In this document: positions 1-8,781 of the stretch, in pieces
How the letters are laid out: each line of letters begins with the position of its first letter
Numbering within the stretch: position 1 is the first letter of the stretch
From: JAKEGK01 sp036507695
GTDB lineage: Bacteria; Pseudomonadota; Gammaproteobacteria; SZUA-152
Assembly (NCBI GenBank): GCA_036507695.1
Contig: DATCIR010000321.1
Span: 1-18,765 of the forward strand
Reading direction: 5' to 3'
Length of the DNA stretch: 18,765 nt
Program-made: the position numbers and the translations under genes
The notes under the pieces: generated by a model
Told to the model about the DNA's origin: nothing
What the model saw: the letters and a program-made list of their open reading frames with translations, nothing else
The model's database searches: none

Positions 1-1974
1 TATCGAATTCTGGCGAAAACCCCGTACGGAACGCAAACCGCCGGTAAAATAATTTTCGAAGAATGGCAGTTCCGATGTGTCCCCGTAACCGTCGCCGTAC
101 GCGACTTCACCACCCGCCATGAACGTCAACTTATTCGTCAGTGGCAAGTACCAGCGCATATCATAACTGGCCTTGTAGTACTCGATATCACTGCCCGGAA
201 AGGCGAATTCCAGTGTGGTTTGTGACAGGATGCCGCTCTCCGGAAATATAATCTTGTTTCTTGAATCATAGGTGTAATTAAAACTTGTCGTGTAGGTAAG
301 AAATTGGTCACCGTATATCGCGATCCAGGCGCTGTAATACAGCGGCGCTTCGGCATCATTGACCACCAGGTTCGTATCCTCCACGCCCAGCCCGAAACGC
401 GCCCTGGTGTATTCGGTTAACGGTATGCCAAAGTTAATACTCGCCCCGATCCTGTCAGTCAGGAAATCCGCCAGATCGGCCTCCGCGGCGTCGGTCGTCC
501 TGGAATACAGGCTGAATCCGCGGCTGACGCCGTCCTTGGTGAAATAAGGGTTGTTCCAGGAAAAATTATAAAACTCGGTGATATCGTTTCTGCTGCCTTC
601 CACTTTCACCTGCTTGCCGGTGCCAAGATAATTGCTCAACGACACGCTGGCGTTAAACAGCAATCCGCCTTCACTTCCATACCCCAGGCCCGCCGTAAAC
701 GTACCGGTGGAACCTTCCGTGACTTCGACATTGATATCCACTTGATCCGTAGTGCCGGGAACCGACGGCGTATCGATTTTGACTTCGTCAAAAAATCCCA
801 AGCGCTGCAAGCGTATCTTCGACCGGTTGACTAACGGAGTGGAGATCCACCCGCCCTCCATTTGCCGCAGTTCCCGGCGCACCACTTCGTCTTTGGTCTT
901 GGTATTACCGAGGATATTAATTCTGCGCACATACACCCGGCTGCCCGGATCAATAAACAATGACAGCACAACCTGCTTGGAAGTTTTGTCTATTTTGGGT
1001 ATGGGATTCACATTGGCAAACGCATAACCATCAATACCCAGGCGATCAATAATCCGGTTAGTCGTGTCAATGATTTTTTGGCGGGAGAAAACGTCTCCCG
1101 GTTTCAGGGTGATAAGTTTTTCGATTTCCTCGCGAGGAATGATCAAATCACCCGCTAGCGTAATCTCCTTCACGAAATGCTGGTCGCCTTCCGTGATGTT
1201 TATGGTGATATAGACATCCTTCTTATCCGGACTGATGGATACCTGGGTGGAATCAATATTGAAATTGATATAACCACGATCCAGATAGTGGGAACGCAGT
1301 TTCTCCAGGTCGCCCACCAAAACCTGCTTGGAATATTTGTCACTGCCGCTCATAAAAGAAAACGACGTGGGCATACTTAGCTGCCACAGATCAAGCAAAT
1401 CTTCTTCCGGGAACGCGTTTGCCCCAACGATCTTGATTTGGCGGATCCTGGCCGGATCACCTTCTTCGATATCCAGTTGCACATCCACCCGGTTACGTTC
1501 CAGTTCGGTAACGGTTGATTTTATTTTTATCCCGTAGTTACCCAACGCGAAATATTGACGATGCAGTTCCTGTTCCACCTGGTCCAGCAGGGAACGATTG
1601 AACACGCGGCCTTCCGCCAGGCCGACTTCTTTTAACGCTTTTGTCAGATCTTCGGTTTTAATTTCCTTATTGCCGAAAATCTTGATACTGGATATGGAAG
1701 GCCGTTCGACAACATGGATGACCAGTACGTTTCCATCGCGCGCTAACCAGACATCGTCAAAAAAACCGGTCTTGAACATGGCGCGGATTACTTCCGTGGA
1801 ACGCTTGTCATCCAGCGTTTCACCGACTTTAAGCGGCAGGTAAGTAAAAACAGTGCCCAGCGAAATGCGCTGCAGGCCTTCGACTTTGATATCCTGGATA
1901 ACGAGTGGCTCGATAGCGAGAACCGGCTGGCATAGCACCAATAAAACAGCGCATAACAGTATGCGAAATTTCAT
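1..1974 (-). CDS. bamA: Outer membrane protein assembly factor BamA (3' end cut by window edge)
   Basis: BamA is the central beta-barrel of the BAM complex and folds and inserts outer-membrane proteins. Reading down from ATG at 1974, the frame is open to base 1, giving 658 residues. A signal peptide occupies about residues 1-20 (MKFRILLCAVLLVLCQPVLA). A POTRA region follows from about 21 to 420, with typical POTRA patterns such as IQDIKVEGLQRIS near its start. The barrel then begins. Close to the window edge is the conserved loop-6 motif VRGF at 650-653, preceded by ENYFTGG. Family members are usually about 760-810 residues, so roughly the last 100-150 residues, including the C-terminal barrel strands, lie outside. 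The gene follows rseP by 108 bases, the usual gammaproteobacterial order. A GGGG-containing Shine-Dalgarno-like site precedes the ATG. I did not find a convincing sigma-E promoter in the gap. Identification is secure; the 3' end is not seen. Confidence 0.97.
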   Translation of the reverse strand, partial: MKFRILLCAVLLVLCQPVLAIEPLVIQDIKVEGLQRISLGTVFTYLPLKVGETLDDKRSTEVIRAMFKTGFFDDVWLARDGNVLVIHVVERPSISSIKIFGNKEIKTEDLTKALKEVGLAEGRVFNRSLLDQVEQELHRQYFALGNYGIKIKSTVTELERNRVDVQLDIEEGDPARIRQIKIVGANAFPEEDLLDLWQLSMPTSFSFMSGSDKYSKQVLVGDLEKLRSHYLDRGYINFNIDSTQVSISPDKKDVYITINITEGDQHFVKEITLAGDLIIPREEIEKLITLKPGDVFSRQKIIDTTNRIIDRLGIDGYAFANVNPIPKIDKTSKQVVLSLFIDPGSRVYVRRINILGNTKTKDEVVRRELRQMEGGWISTPLVNRSKIRLQRLGFFDEVKIDTPSVPGTTDQVDINVEVTEGSTGTFTAGLGYGSEGGLLFNASVSLSNYLGTGKQVKVEGSRNDITEFYNFSWNNPYFTKDGVSRGFSLYSRTTDAAEADLADFLTDRIGASINFGIPLTEYTRARFGLGVEDTNLVVNDAEAPLYYSAWIAIYGDQFLTYTTSFNYTYDSRNKIIFPESGILSQTTLEFAFPGSDIEYYKASYDMRWYLPLTNKLTFMAGGEVAYGDGYGDTSELPFFENYFTGGLRSVRGFRQNSI

Positions 1975-2082
1975 TGGCAAACCCCGTTATTGTTTTTACT
2001 GTTTTTACAATTTTTATTGTTGTTATGCATTATTCCCGGATTCCGAATCAAAACAATTGTGCAACAAGCATAGGAATAGAGG

Positions 2083-3447
2083 CTATCCCCAAATCAATCT
2101 TTGTATATCATTGTAAAACGCCAGCATCATTAAAATTCCAAGCATCACAATACCAACATGTTGCATTCTTAACTGAATTTCTTCTGATAACGCGCTGCCT
2201 TTGACCGCCTCGATAAAATAAATCAACAAATGACCGCCATCCAGCAGCGGGATAGGCAACAGGTTAAGCACCCCCAGACTGATACTCACAATCGCCAGAA
2301 AAGATAAAAAGGTGGGCAAACCCTCGGACGCGGTATAGCCCGCATAGGTTGCGATTGTAATGGGTCCGCTCAGGTTTTTGACGGATACTTCACCAATCAG
2401 CATATTGCCGATCATTTGCAAGGTCAGTACTGACATTTGCCAGGTTTTAACTATTGCCGTGTAAACCGCGGCGCCCGGCGCATGACTTAACACCGTTTGC
2501 AATTCCTTTGGGTAGTCGGCAGGTTCCGGCAGCGCGCCTATGCGGCCAATTACACCGGTATCAGTTTCAATCGCTTCAGGGGTTAAACCAATTTGCCTGA
2601 CTTCGCCTTTGCGTTGAATGGTCACTTGCAATTTCTTTTGGGGACTGTCGCGGACGATGCTGACCCAGTCTTCCCAATCCCGGATCTCGCGGCCATCCGC
2701 GGCCAGTATCTTGTCACCCGTTAACAGTCCGTCCCGCTCCGCCGCGCCCCCTGAACTCAACTTACCCATTACGGCGGGAATGAGCGGCCGGTAAGGCGCA
2801 AAACCCAGCTCTTCCATTAACCGGCTTTGCTTGTTTTCAGTGCTGATTGCACCAACCGGCAAGGCCACACGATAACGGTTTTTCGCGGGGTCCTGCATTT
2901 CAAGTTCAATCTGGTCATTTTGCAACGCGGACCGCAGCATTGCCATGCGCGCGCTGCCCCAGGTTGGCGTTATCTCTCCATCCACGGCAATAATTTCATC
3001 ATTGGTGTGAATATTGGAGTTGTACGCGATGGATTGTTCCTTGACATCGCCGATAACCGGTTTAATGCCGGGCACGCCGACCACATACATCAAGGCATAG
3101 GCGAAGATGGCGAATAAAAAGTTGAATACAGGTCCTGCGCTAACGATAGCAATGCGCTTACTGACGGGTTGCCGGTTAAAAGCCCGGTGCACTTCGTTTT
3201 CCGGCACCTCACCTTCACGCTCATCCAGCATTTTGACGTAGCCACCCAGCGGAATCGCGGCAATCACATATTCCGTTTGGTCAGCGCCAGAACGGCGCAT
3301 CCAGAGCGGTTTGCCAAAACCAATGGAATAACGCAGCACTTTAACCCCGCAGCGCCGCGCCACCCAATAGTGCCCAAACTCATGAAAAGCAATGAGCACA
3401 CCAATGGCGAAGATAAACGCGGATAACGATGTCAGAAAACCACTCAT
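2083..3447 (-). CDS. rseP: RseP, site-2 zinc protease (RIP metalloprotease)
   Basis: RseP is an inner-membrane intramembrane protease. In the sigma-E envelope stress response it cleaves the anti-sigma factor RseA after DegS, and it also clears signal-peptide remnants. The 454-residue protein has the HEFGH zinc motif at 22-26 (H22, E23, H26) inside the first membrane helix. Two PDZ-like regions lie in the middle (about 120-310). The second active-site motif LDGG is at 402-405, with D403 as the third zinc ligand, just after NLLPIP. Length and ligand spacing match the Escherichia coli enzyme. The ATG overlaps the dxr stop codon by four bases (ATGA), which indicates translational coupling. The gene stops with TAG at 2083-2085, 108 bases ahead of bamA. 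Function as a sigma-E pathway protease is inferred from the family; rseA and rpoE are not in this window. Confidence 0.97.
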   Translation of the reverse strand: MSGFLTSLSAFIFAIGVLIAFHEFGHYWVARRCGVKVLRYSIGFGKPLWMRRSGADQTEYVIAAIPLGGYVKMLDEREGEVPENEVHRAFNRQPVSKRIAIVSAGPVFNFLFAIFAYALMYVVGVPGIKPVIGDVKEQSIAYNSNIHTNDEIIAVDGEITPTWGSARMAMLRSALQNDQIELEMQDPAKNRYRVALPVGAISTENKQSRLMEELGFAPYRPLIPAVMGKLSSGGAAERDGLLTGDKILAADGREIRDWEDWVSIVRDSPQKKLQVTIQRKGEVRQIGLTPEAIETDTGVIGRIGALPEPADYPKELQTVLSHAPGAAVYTAIVKTWQMSVLTLQMIGNMLIGEVSVKNLSGPITIATYAGYTASEGLPTFLSFLAIVSISLGVLNLLPIPLLDGGHLLIYFIEAVKGSALSEEIQLRMQHVGIVMLGILMMLAFYNDIQRLIWG

Positions 3448-4685
3448 TGACTGAAATTCCTTGCGGAGAATGTCTGTTGATTTATATATTCTTTACTCAC
3501 CTGCCGTGTCAAAGCGTCAGCCGACAACACGCTATCAAGATTATCAACAGCCTGCGCCGATACTTGTGACAAGGCATCTTCAATTACGTTCGCAATATCC
3601 GTAAACCCGATAACACCGTCAAGAAACGCCTGTACTGCGATTTCATTCGCCGCATTCAAAATCGTGGAGCTGGTGCCGCCGGCGCGCATCGCATCAATCG
3701 CCAGCCGCAAACAGGGAAACCGCCCCAAATCAGGCGCTTCAAAATCCAGTCTCGCCACATCAAACAAATTCAGACTGCCCACTCCGGATTCAAACCGTTC
3801 CGGCCAGGCCAGCGCATGGGCAATCGGCGTGCGCATGTCCGGATTGCCCAGTTGGGCCAGTACCGATCCGTCCGCGTATTCCACCATGGAATGAATGACG
3901 CTTTGCGGATGCAGCACGACTTGAATATGGTCCGGTGTCGTATCGAACAGCCAGCAGGCCTCGATCACCTCCAGCCCTTTGTTCATCATGGTGGCCGAAT
4001 CCACGGAAATTTTTTTACCCATCACCCAGTTCGGGTGTGCGCAGGCTTGTGCCGGTGTCACCTCACGCAGCTGGTCCAGCGGCAGTTCCCGGAACGGGCC
4101 GCCAGACGCGGTCAATAGTATGCGCCTTACCCCAACCGCTTCCAGTCCATTGGCAAAATCCGGCGGCATGCATTGAAATATTGCGTTATGTTCACTATCG
4201 ATAGGCAGGAGTTGTGCGCCGTTATTTTTAAGTTCATCCATAAAAATCCGGCCGGACATCACCAGCGCTTCCTTGTTTGCCAGCAAAATACGTTTGCCGG
4301 CGCGCGCAGCCGACAAGACAGGACGCAGGCCCGCCGCGCCCACAATGGCCGCCATGACATAGTCCGTGGCCGGGTCCGCGGCGACTTGTTCCAGGCCTTC
4401 GATACCTGACAATACACGTGTCGCAATCCCGGATTGTTTGAATTGTTGTTCCAGTCGCTGCGCCGCACCGGAAGACAGCATGACGGCAAATGCCGGCTGG
4501 AATTTCCGGCACTGCTCGAATATCCGGTCCACTTGATTGTTCGCCGTCAGTGCCACCACATGAAACCGGTCCGCATGGCGCGCCAGCACATCGAGCGTGC
4601 TGATACCAATGGAGCCGGTTGATCCCAGGATGGTGACACCAATCGACTTTTGATCGCGCGTATGGTTTCGCATTTGTCGCTGCAT
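3444..4685 (-). CDS. dxr: 1-deoxy-D-xylulose 5-phosphate reductoisomerase
   Basis: Dxr catalyses the NADPH-dependent rearrangement and reduction of DXP to 2-C-methyl-D-erythritol 4-phosphate, the first committed step of the MEP isoprenoid pathway, in the cytoplasm. The 413-residue protein has the NADPH-binding loop GSTGSIG at 21-27. The metal-binding DSE of DSEHNAIFQ is at 163-165, and E239 of the NKGLEVIEA motif matches the third metal ligand. GNPDMRTPIAHAL also fits the family. It is somewhat longer than the 398-residue E. coli enzyme because of about 14 extra N-terminal residues. A second in-frame ATG four codons in (4673) is a possible true start, and neither has a strong Shine-Dalgarno site. 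The product feeds UppS, encoded two genes upstream, with isoprenoid precursors. The stop overlaps the rseP start by four bases. Confidence 0.97.
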   Translation of the reverse strand: MQRQMRNHTRDQKSIGVTILGSTGSIGISTLDVLARHADRFHVVALTANNQVDRIFEQCRKFQPAFAVMLSSGAAQRLEQQFKQSGIATRVLSGIEGLEQVAADPATDYVMAAIVGAAGLRPVLSAARAGKRILLANKEALVMSGRIFMDELKNNGAQLLPIDSEHNAIFQCMPPDFANGLEAVGVRRILLTASGGPFRELPLDQLREVTPAQACAHPNWVMGKKISVDSATMMNKGLEVIEACWLFDTTPDHIQVVLHPQSVIHSMVEYADGSVLAQLGNPDMRTPIAHALAWPERFESGVGSLNLFDVARLDFEAPDLGRFPCLRLAIDAMRAGGTSSTILNAANEIAVQAFLDGVIGFTDIANVIEDALSQVSAQAVDNLDSVLSADALTRQVSKEYINQQTFSARNFSQ

Positions 4686-4712
4686 GAATTCGTTGTTACA
4701 ACATCGTAATGG

Positions 4713-5543
4713 TTATTGAAAAAGTAGCCACGCGCCAACCGCAAACACGGGCGCCGCGGCGGTCAGGCTGTCAATGCGATCCAGGATACCGCCGTGCCCT
4801 GGCAGTAGAGTCCCGCTGTCTTTTAATCCAGCCTGCCGTTTAAACAGGCTTTCTGTAAGGTCGCCAAGCACCGAAGTGATGGCAGTCACGATGCCTATCA
4901 TGATAAATGCAGCAACCGTTTGCCAACCATCGTTCAGGGACTGGAAATACCAGGCGCCAATAAAGGAATAAAATGCCGCACCGGCTAAACCGCTCATGAC
5001 ACCTTCCCAGGTTTTACCGGGACTGACCTGCGGCGCCAGCTTGTTGGCGCCCCATTTTTTCCCGCCGAAATACGCCGCGCTGTCCGCCACCGCGACCAAT
5101 CCCAGCAGAAATAACACCAAATAAGCACCCTGGCCGGAACTGTTTCTTAACTCTACGAAGGCCAGCCAGCAGGGCACAATAACCAGCAAGCCTATCACAG
5201 CGCCCAATACCCGGTTTAAACGAATGCGCTCGAACTTAGGATAGGCAAAAACCAGCGCCACGGCGCACAGCCACCAGACTGCGCCGATAATCAGTACCGG
5301 CAACACCCGTTCGGAACTTCCGGCGGCATAAAACCAGCAGAGCAGAATAGCCGCGAAAACAACGGCGGCGTATGCCAAACGCGCCACAGGGTGCTGCAGG
5401 CGCAGAAACCGCGACCACTCCCAGCCGCCGATAACGGCGATGAGCGCAAAAAACCCCGCGAACTGCGCCGGCGAAAGCCACAACACGCCGCCCACCACAA
5501 CGGGAACAAGAACAGCGGCTGTACTAAGGCGCGTTTTAAGCAC
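4713..5543 (-). CDS. cdsA: Phosphatidate cytidylyltransferase (CDP-diglyceride synthase)
   Basis: CdsA makes CDP-diacylglycerol from phosphatidate and CTP, the branch point of bacterial phospholipid synthesis, in the inner membrane. The C-terminal signature of the family is complete at about residues 232-258, running from SLFKR through KDSGTLLPGHGG to LDRID. The rest is strongly hydrophobic, consistent with a multi-pass membrane protein. I start it at GTG 5543, giving 276 residues. This GTG overlaps the uppS end by eight bases and is preceded by an AGGAAAGG-like ribosome binding site that lies inside the last uppS codons. An upstream in-frame start at 5600 would give 295 residues, but it would add a non-hydrophobic stretch encoded inside uppS and looks artificial. 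The uppS-cdsA-dxr order is the usual gammaproteobacterial one. Confidence 0.95.
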   Translation of the reverse strand: MLKTRLSTAAVLVPVVVGGVLWLSPAQFAGFFALIAVIGGWEWSRFLRLQHPVARLAYAAVVFAAILLCWFYAAGSSERVLPVLIIGAVWWLCAVALVFAYPKFERIRLNRVLGAVIGLLVIVPCWLAFVELRNSSGQGAYLVLFLLGLVAVADSAAYFGGKKWGANKLAPQVSPGKTWEGVMSGLAGAAFYSFIGAWYFQSLNDGWQTVAAFIMIGIVTAITSVLGDLTESLFKRQAGLKDSGTLLPGHGGILDRIDSLTAAAPVFAVGAWLLFQ

Positions 5544-6306
5544 CCCTTTCCTGCTCCACCTGTTCGCCGGTGCGGCCAAACCGGCGTTGCCGGCTGGCAA
5601 ATGAGGCTAAGGCCTCGTTGAGCGTCTGTTCATTGAAATCCGGCCACAACGTGTCGGTGAAATAGAGCTCCGCATAAGCGAGTTGCCAGAGTAAAAAATT
5701 ACTGATCCGCATTTCACCACCGGTGCGGATAAACAAATCCGGGTCGGGCAGGTCATTTACTGACAGGTTAGCGGCAAACAACGCCTCATCGATATCCTTG
5801 ACATCGAGCTGGCCGTCTTGAACACGCCTGACTATCGAACGCGCCGCATGGGCAATATCCCACATACCGCCGTAATTGACCGCCACCACCAGGGTCAAGC
5901 CGGTATTGTGCTGGGTTTCCTGCTCGCCTTCGCGCAATCTGGTCTGCAATTTATCACTGAACGCGGATCTGTCCCCGATAAACCGCAGCCGGACATTATT
6001 CTCTTTAAGACGCTTTACTTCGCGCCCCAGCGCGCTATGCAATAGATCCATTAACAAACCCACTTCCTTGGCGGGCCTGCGCCAATTTTCGCTGCTGAAG
6101 GCAAACAGGGTAAGCACTTCGACACCTTTTTTCGCGCAACTCTCCACGACACCACGCACCGCCTCCACACCCGCCTTGTGTCCGGCAAAACGCGGCATCA
6201 TTCGATTTTTTGCCCAACGGCCATTACCATCCATGATGATGGCGATATGGCGGGGTAGTTTATGTTTGTTGGCAATAATAGAGAGTGCGCTGGAGTCTTC
6301 TGACAT
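5536..6306 (-). CDS. uppS: Undecaprenyl diphosphate synthase (cis-prenyltransferase)
   Basis: UppS condenses eight isopentenyl diphosphates onto farnesyl diphosphate to make the C55 lipid carrier used for peptidoglycan and other envelope polymers. The sequence has the cis-prenyltransferase signature IMDGNGRWAK, with the catalytic aspartate at residue 26. It also has the FAFSSENW motif and the C-terminal DLFIRTGGEMRISNFLLWQ block that binds the allylic substrate. Length from ATG 6306 is 256 residues, close to the E. coli enzyme. A TTG two codons earlier (6312) is in frame but less likely as a start. The ribosome binding site is weak. The stop TAA overlaps the cdsA GTG start by eight bases. A 111-base gap separates it from frr, so a separate promoter is possible, though I could not identify one. 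Confidence 0.97.
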   Translation of the reverse strand: MSEDSSALSIIANKHKLPRHIAIIMDGNGRWAKNRMMPRFAGHKAGVEAVRGVVESCAKKGVEVLTLFAFSSENWRRPAKEVGLLMDLLHSALGREVKRLKENNVRLRFIGDRSAFSDKLQTRLREGEQETQHNTGLTLVVAVNYGGMWDIAHAARSIVRRVQDGQLDVKDIDEALFAANLSVNDLPDPDLFIRTGGEMRISNFLLWQLAYAELYFTDTLWPDFNEQTLNEALASFASRQRRFGRTGEQVEQERGA

Positions 6307-6359
6307 GAACAAGCAGCCTATTTACAATCAGGAGAATTAAATGGATTTGTTACACAAAG

Positions 6360-6369
6360 AGCGATCGCT
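6360..6369. repeat. 10-base perfect palindrome in the frr-uppS gap
   Basis: AGCGATCGCT is a perfect inverted repeat in the 111-base gap between frr and uppS. It contains the octamer GCGATCGC. It has no loop and no T-tract, so it does not look like a terminator. It could be a protein-binding or methylation site (it contains GATC), or chance. The remainder of this gap shows no gene. Confidence 0.4.
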
Positions 6370-6423
6370 TGCGAATAAGCTAGATAATGCAGCCTCCTGA
6401 ATGCGCCACCGATCGTCGATCCT

Positions 6424-6981
6424 TCAAACTTCCATAAGGTCTTTTTCTTTCGCATTAAGCACCTGGTCAACTTCCTTGACATATTTGTCAGTGAGTTTTT
6501 GAATAATATCTTCCGCCTGACGCAGTTCATCGTCAGTAATATCCTTGTCCTTGTTCAGCGCCTTTAACTCACCATTGGCATCACGGCGAATATTACGGAT
6601 TGCCACACGGGCATTTTCGCCCTCGTGCCGCACCACCCGGATCATATCCTTGCGGCGTTCCTCGGTTAACGGCGGCAACGGCACCCGGATCACCTTGCCC
6701 GCGGAAACCGGGTTCAAACCCAGGCCGGATTGCATAATCGCCTTTTCCACCGCTTGCACCATGTTTTGTTCCCAGGGTGTTACCGTTAGTGTCCTGGGAT
6801 CACTGACGTTGACGGACGCCACCTGGCTTAACGGCATTTCGCTGCCGTAGTAGGAAACCATGATATGATCCAGCAGGCTGGTGTGCGCCCGTCCCGTCCG
6901 CAGTTTCGTCAGATCAACTTTAAGCGCCTCGATACTTTTTTTCATCCGGCTTTCAGCATCTTTGGTAATTTCTTTAATCAT
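6424..6981 (-). CDS. frr: Ribosome recycling factor
   Basis: RRF works with EF-G to split post-termination ribosomes so that subunits can be reused. The 185-residue protein has the expected full length and family landmarks: the KLRTGRAHTSLLD segment near residue 30, the central domain with VRVPLPPLTEERR-like sequence (here VIRVPLPPLTEERRKDM), and the long C-terminal helix that completes the three-helix bundle. The ATG overlaps the pyrH TGA by four bases. The strong ribosome binding site GGGGGAG is written by the last codons of pyrH, so the two genes are very probably translationally coupled. Identification is secure. Confidence 0.98.
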   Translation of the reverse strand: MIKEITKDAESRMKKSIEALKVDLTKLRTGRAHTSLLDHIMVSYYGSEMPLSQVASVNVSDPRTLTVTPWEQNMVQAVEKAIMQSGLGLNPVSAGKVIRVPLPPLTEERRKDMIRVVRHEGENARVAIRNIRRDANGELKALNKDKDITDDELRQAEDIIQKLTDKYVKEVDQVLNAKEKDLMEV

Positions 6982-7715
6982 GCGCTCCCCCTTTCCACTA
7001 TGGTTCCTTCGTTTTCGCCGAGCATGATACGCATTAATGAACCTTCCTTGTTCATATTAAAAACCCGTACCGGCATATTGTAGTCGCGGCACAAGGCTAT
7101 CGCGGTAGCGTCCATTACATTCAGTTTTTTCATCAATACTTCGTCATAGGTCAAACGCGCATACAGCGTCGCATTTTTGTCTTTCATGGGATCCGCGGAA
7201 TACACGCCGTCAACCTTGGTCGCTTTCAGCACGACATCGGCATTGATTTCTATGCCGCGCAAACTGGCGGCGGAGTCGGTGGTAAAAAACGGACTGCCGG
7301 TGCCTGCGGCGAATATTGTAACCCGGCCTTTTTCCAGATGCCTGATGGCGCGGCGGCGGATATAATCTTCCGCCACTTCATTGATGTGTATGGCGGACAT
7401 CACACGGGCATACAGTCCTTTTCTCTCCAGTCCATCCTGAAGCGCCAGGGCGTTGATCACCGTGGCCAGCATGCCCATGTAGTCAGCAGTCGCCCGCTCC
7501 ATTCCCGCCGCGGACAAACTCACTCCACGAAAAATATTGCCGCCGCCAATCACCAGCGCAACCTCAACACCAAGCGCCGTCAGCGCCTTGATTTCATCGC
7601 TGATGCGATCGATAACTTTTGGGTCGATGCCGAATTCGCCATCGCCGATTAATGCCTCGCCACTCAACTTAAGCAAGATACGTTTGTAGACGGGCTTTTT
7701 ATTGCTATTGGCCAT
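6978..7715 (-). CDS. pyrH: Uridylate (UMP) kinase
   Basis: PyrH phosphorylates UMP to UDP in pyrimidine nucleotide synthesis. The bacterial enzyme is a hexamer of the amino-acid-kinase fold. The 245-residue sequence shows the N-terminal KRILLKLSGEAL phosphate-binding segment, the VIGGGNIFRG loop, the DSAASLRGIEINADVVLKAT block and the Y-S-A-D-P motif (VDGVYSADP) typical of the family. Length is near the 241 residues of E. coli. The ATG at 7715 has only a weak GGGAT ribosome binding site. It lies 31 bases downstream of tsf and its stop overlaps frr, placing it in the middle of the tsf-pyrH-frr block. Confidence 0.98.
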   Translation of the reverse strand: MANSNKKPVYKRILLKLSGEALIGDGEFGIDPKVIDRISDEIKALTALGVEVALVIGGGNIFRGVSLSAAGMERATADYMGMLATVINALALQDGLERKGLYARVMSAIHINEVAEDYIRRRAIRHLEKGRVTIFAAGTGSPFFTTDSAASLRGIEINADVVLKATKVDGVYSADPMKDKNATLYARLTYDEVLMKKLNVMDATAIALCRDYNMPVRVFNMNKEGSLMRIMLGENEGTIVERGSA

Positions 7716-7746
7716 GGCTGTGTATCCCGGATATTTATGAAGTTGA

Positions 7747-8628
7747 CTAACTGCCTTTAACCTGCGCCATCACTTCCTCGGCAAAATTCCCGGTTTTCTT
7801 TTCGATGCCTTCACCTACTTCCAGCCGGGAGAACGCTTCGACGGTGGCTTTGGCGTCTTTCAATAGTTTCTCAACCGTCATGTCAGGATCCTTGACAAAC
7901 GGTTGCCCCAACAAGGTAATCTCTTTGAGAAACTTGTTGACACGCCCCATCACCATTTTTTCGATAATATCAGCGGGTTTGCCGCTCTCAGCGGCTTGGG
8001 CCACAAAAATTTCTTTTTCTTTGGCGATCAGATCCTTCGATACCTGTTCCGCCGAAATGCAAACCGGCTTACTCGCCGCGACATGCATGGCGATATCTTT
8101 CGCCAGATCCGCATTTCCGCCTTTCAGGGTCGCAACCACGCCAATCCGGGAACCATGCAAATAGGTGCCAATAATACCGCTTTCCGTTACGGCTTTTACG
8201 TAACGGCGCACATTGATGTTTTCGCCGATCTTAGCGATCAACGCCTTGGTAGCGTCCGCCACGGTTTCACCGCTGGCCATCTTTATAGCTAACAAACCGT
8301 CGATATCGTCCGGCAGGTGTTTGAGGGCCAGATCCGCCACGTCTTTGGCGAATTTCTGAAAATCATCGCTTTTGGTGACAAAATCGGTTTCACAATTGAT
8401 TTCAACAATAACGGCGGCCTTGCCATCGGCGGAAGTCCTGGAAATAATCGCGCCTTCCGCGGCGGTACGCCCGGCCTTTTTGTCGGCTTTGGCCAATCCG
8501 GCTTTACGCATGTACTCGACTGCCGCTTCAAGATCGCCATTGGTTTCAACCAGGGCTTTTTTACACTCCATCATACCGGCCTGTGTTCTTTCGCGAAGTT
8601 CTTTAACCAGGGCTGCTGTAATAGCCAT
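7747..8628 (-). CDS. tsf: Elongation factor Ts
   Basis: EF-Ts is the nucleotide exchange factor for EF-Tu. The 293-residue protein begins with the conserved N-terminal UBA-like module (LVKELRERTQAGMMECKKAL). It carries the core TDFV motif at 81-84, whose aspartate and phenylalanine insert near the EF-Tu nucleotide site. The paired subdomains and the C-terminal module are present, and the length fits a gammaproteobacterial EF-Ts. The ATG at 8628 has a good GAGGA ribosome binding site. The gene is separated from rpsB by 203 bases containing two hairpins and a short tandem repeat, so its expression is probably only partly dependent on read-through from rpsB. Confidence 0.98.
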   Translation of the reverse strand: MAITAALVKELRERTQAGMMECKKALVETNGDLEAAVEYMRKAGLAKADKKAGRTAAEGAIISRTSADGKAAVIVEINCETDFVTKSDDFQKFAKDVADLALKHLPDDIDGLLAIKMASGETVADATKALIAKIGENINVRRYVKAVTESGIIGTYLHGSRIGVVATLKGGNADLAKDIAMHVAASKPVCISAEQVSKDLIAKEKEIFVAQAAESGKPADIIEKMVMGRVNKFLKEITLLGQPFVKDPDMTVEKLLKDAKATVEAFSRLEVGEGIEKKTGNFAEEVMAQVKGS

Positions 8629-8665
8629 TATTTAATCCTCACCAAATGTATACAATTCGTCTTCG

Positions 8666-8704
8666 GTACTAATTCACGTTAGTACTATTTCACGTGGGTA
8701 CTAA
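8666..8704. repeat. 16-base tandem repeat (about 2.4 copies) upstream of tsf
   Basis: Three in-phase copies of GTACTA start at 8666, 8682 and 8698. The first two units share GTACTA-TTTCACGT with one mismatch, and the third is partial. The exact 16-base spacing makes it a short tandem array in the rpsB-tsf spacer, between the terminator hairpin and the tsf ribosome binding site. It could be an array of protein-binding half-sites or a small repeat expansion. I recognise no known operator. Confidence 0.7.
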
Positions 8705-8749
8705 CAGGAAATCCTTCGTCAGCAACGCAACCAACAACAATTTCGTTTC

Positions 8750-8773
8750 AAAAAAGGGGGCCATGCCCCCTTT
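8750..8773 (-). terminator. Intrinsic terminator or attenuator after rpsB
   Basis: On the minus-strand transcript, bases 8773-8765 (AAAGGGGGC) pair perfectly with 8761-8753 (GCCCCCTTT), a nine-base-pair stem with a three-base loop. A run of six T's ends at 8750. This has the shape of a Rho-independent terminator for rpsB transcription. Because tsf follows 122 bases later and is normally co-transcribed with rpsB, partial read-through (attenuation) is the likely role. Confidence 0.85.
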
Positions 8774-8781
8774 AGTAAACA

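Noticed and set aside
1975..2082. Sigma-E promoter before bamA
   Set aside because: A GGAAT-like sequence is present but no GAACTT/TCAAA pair with correct spacing could be found.
5876..6340. 154-codon plus-strand frame over uppS
   Set aside because: It is antisense to the conserved cis-prenyltransferase core, so it is a shadow.
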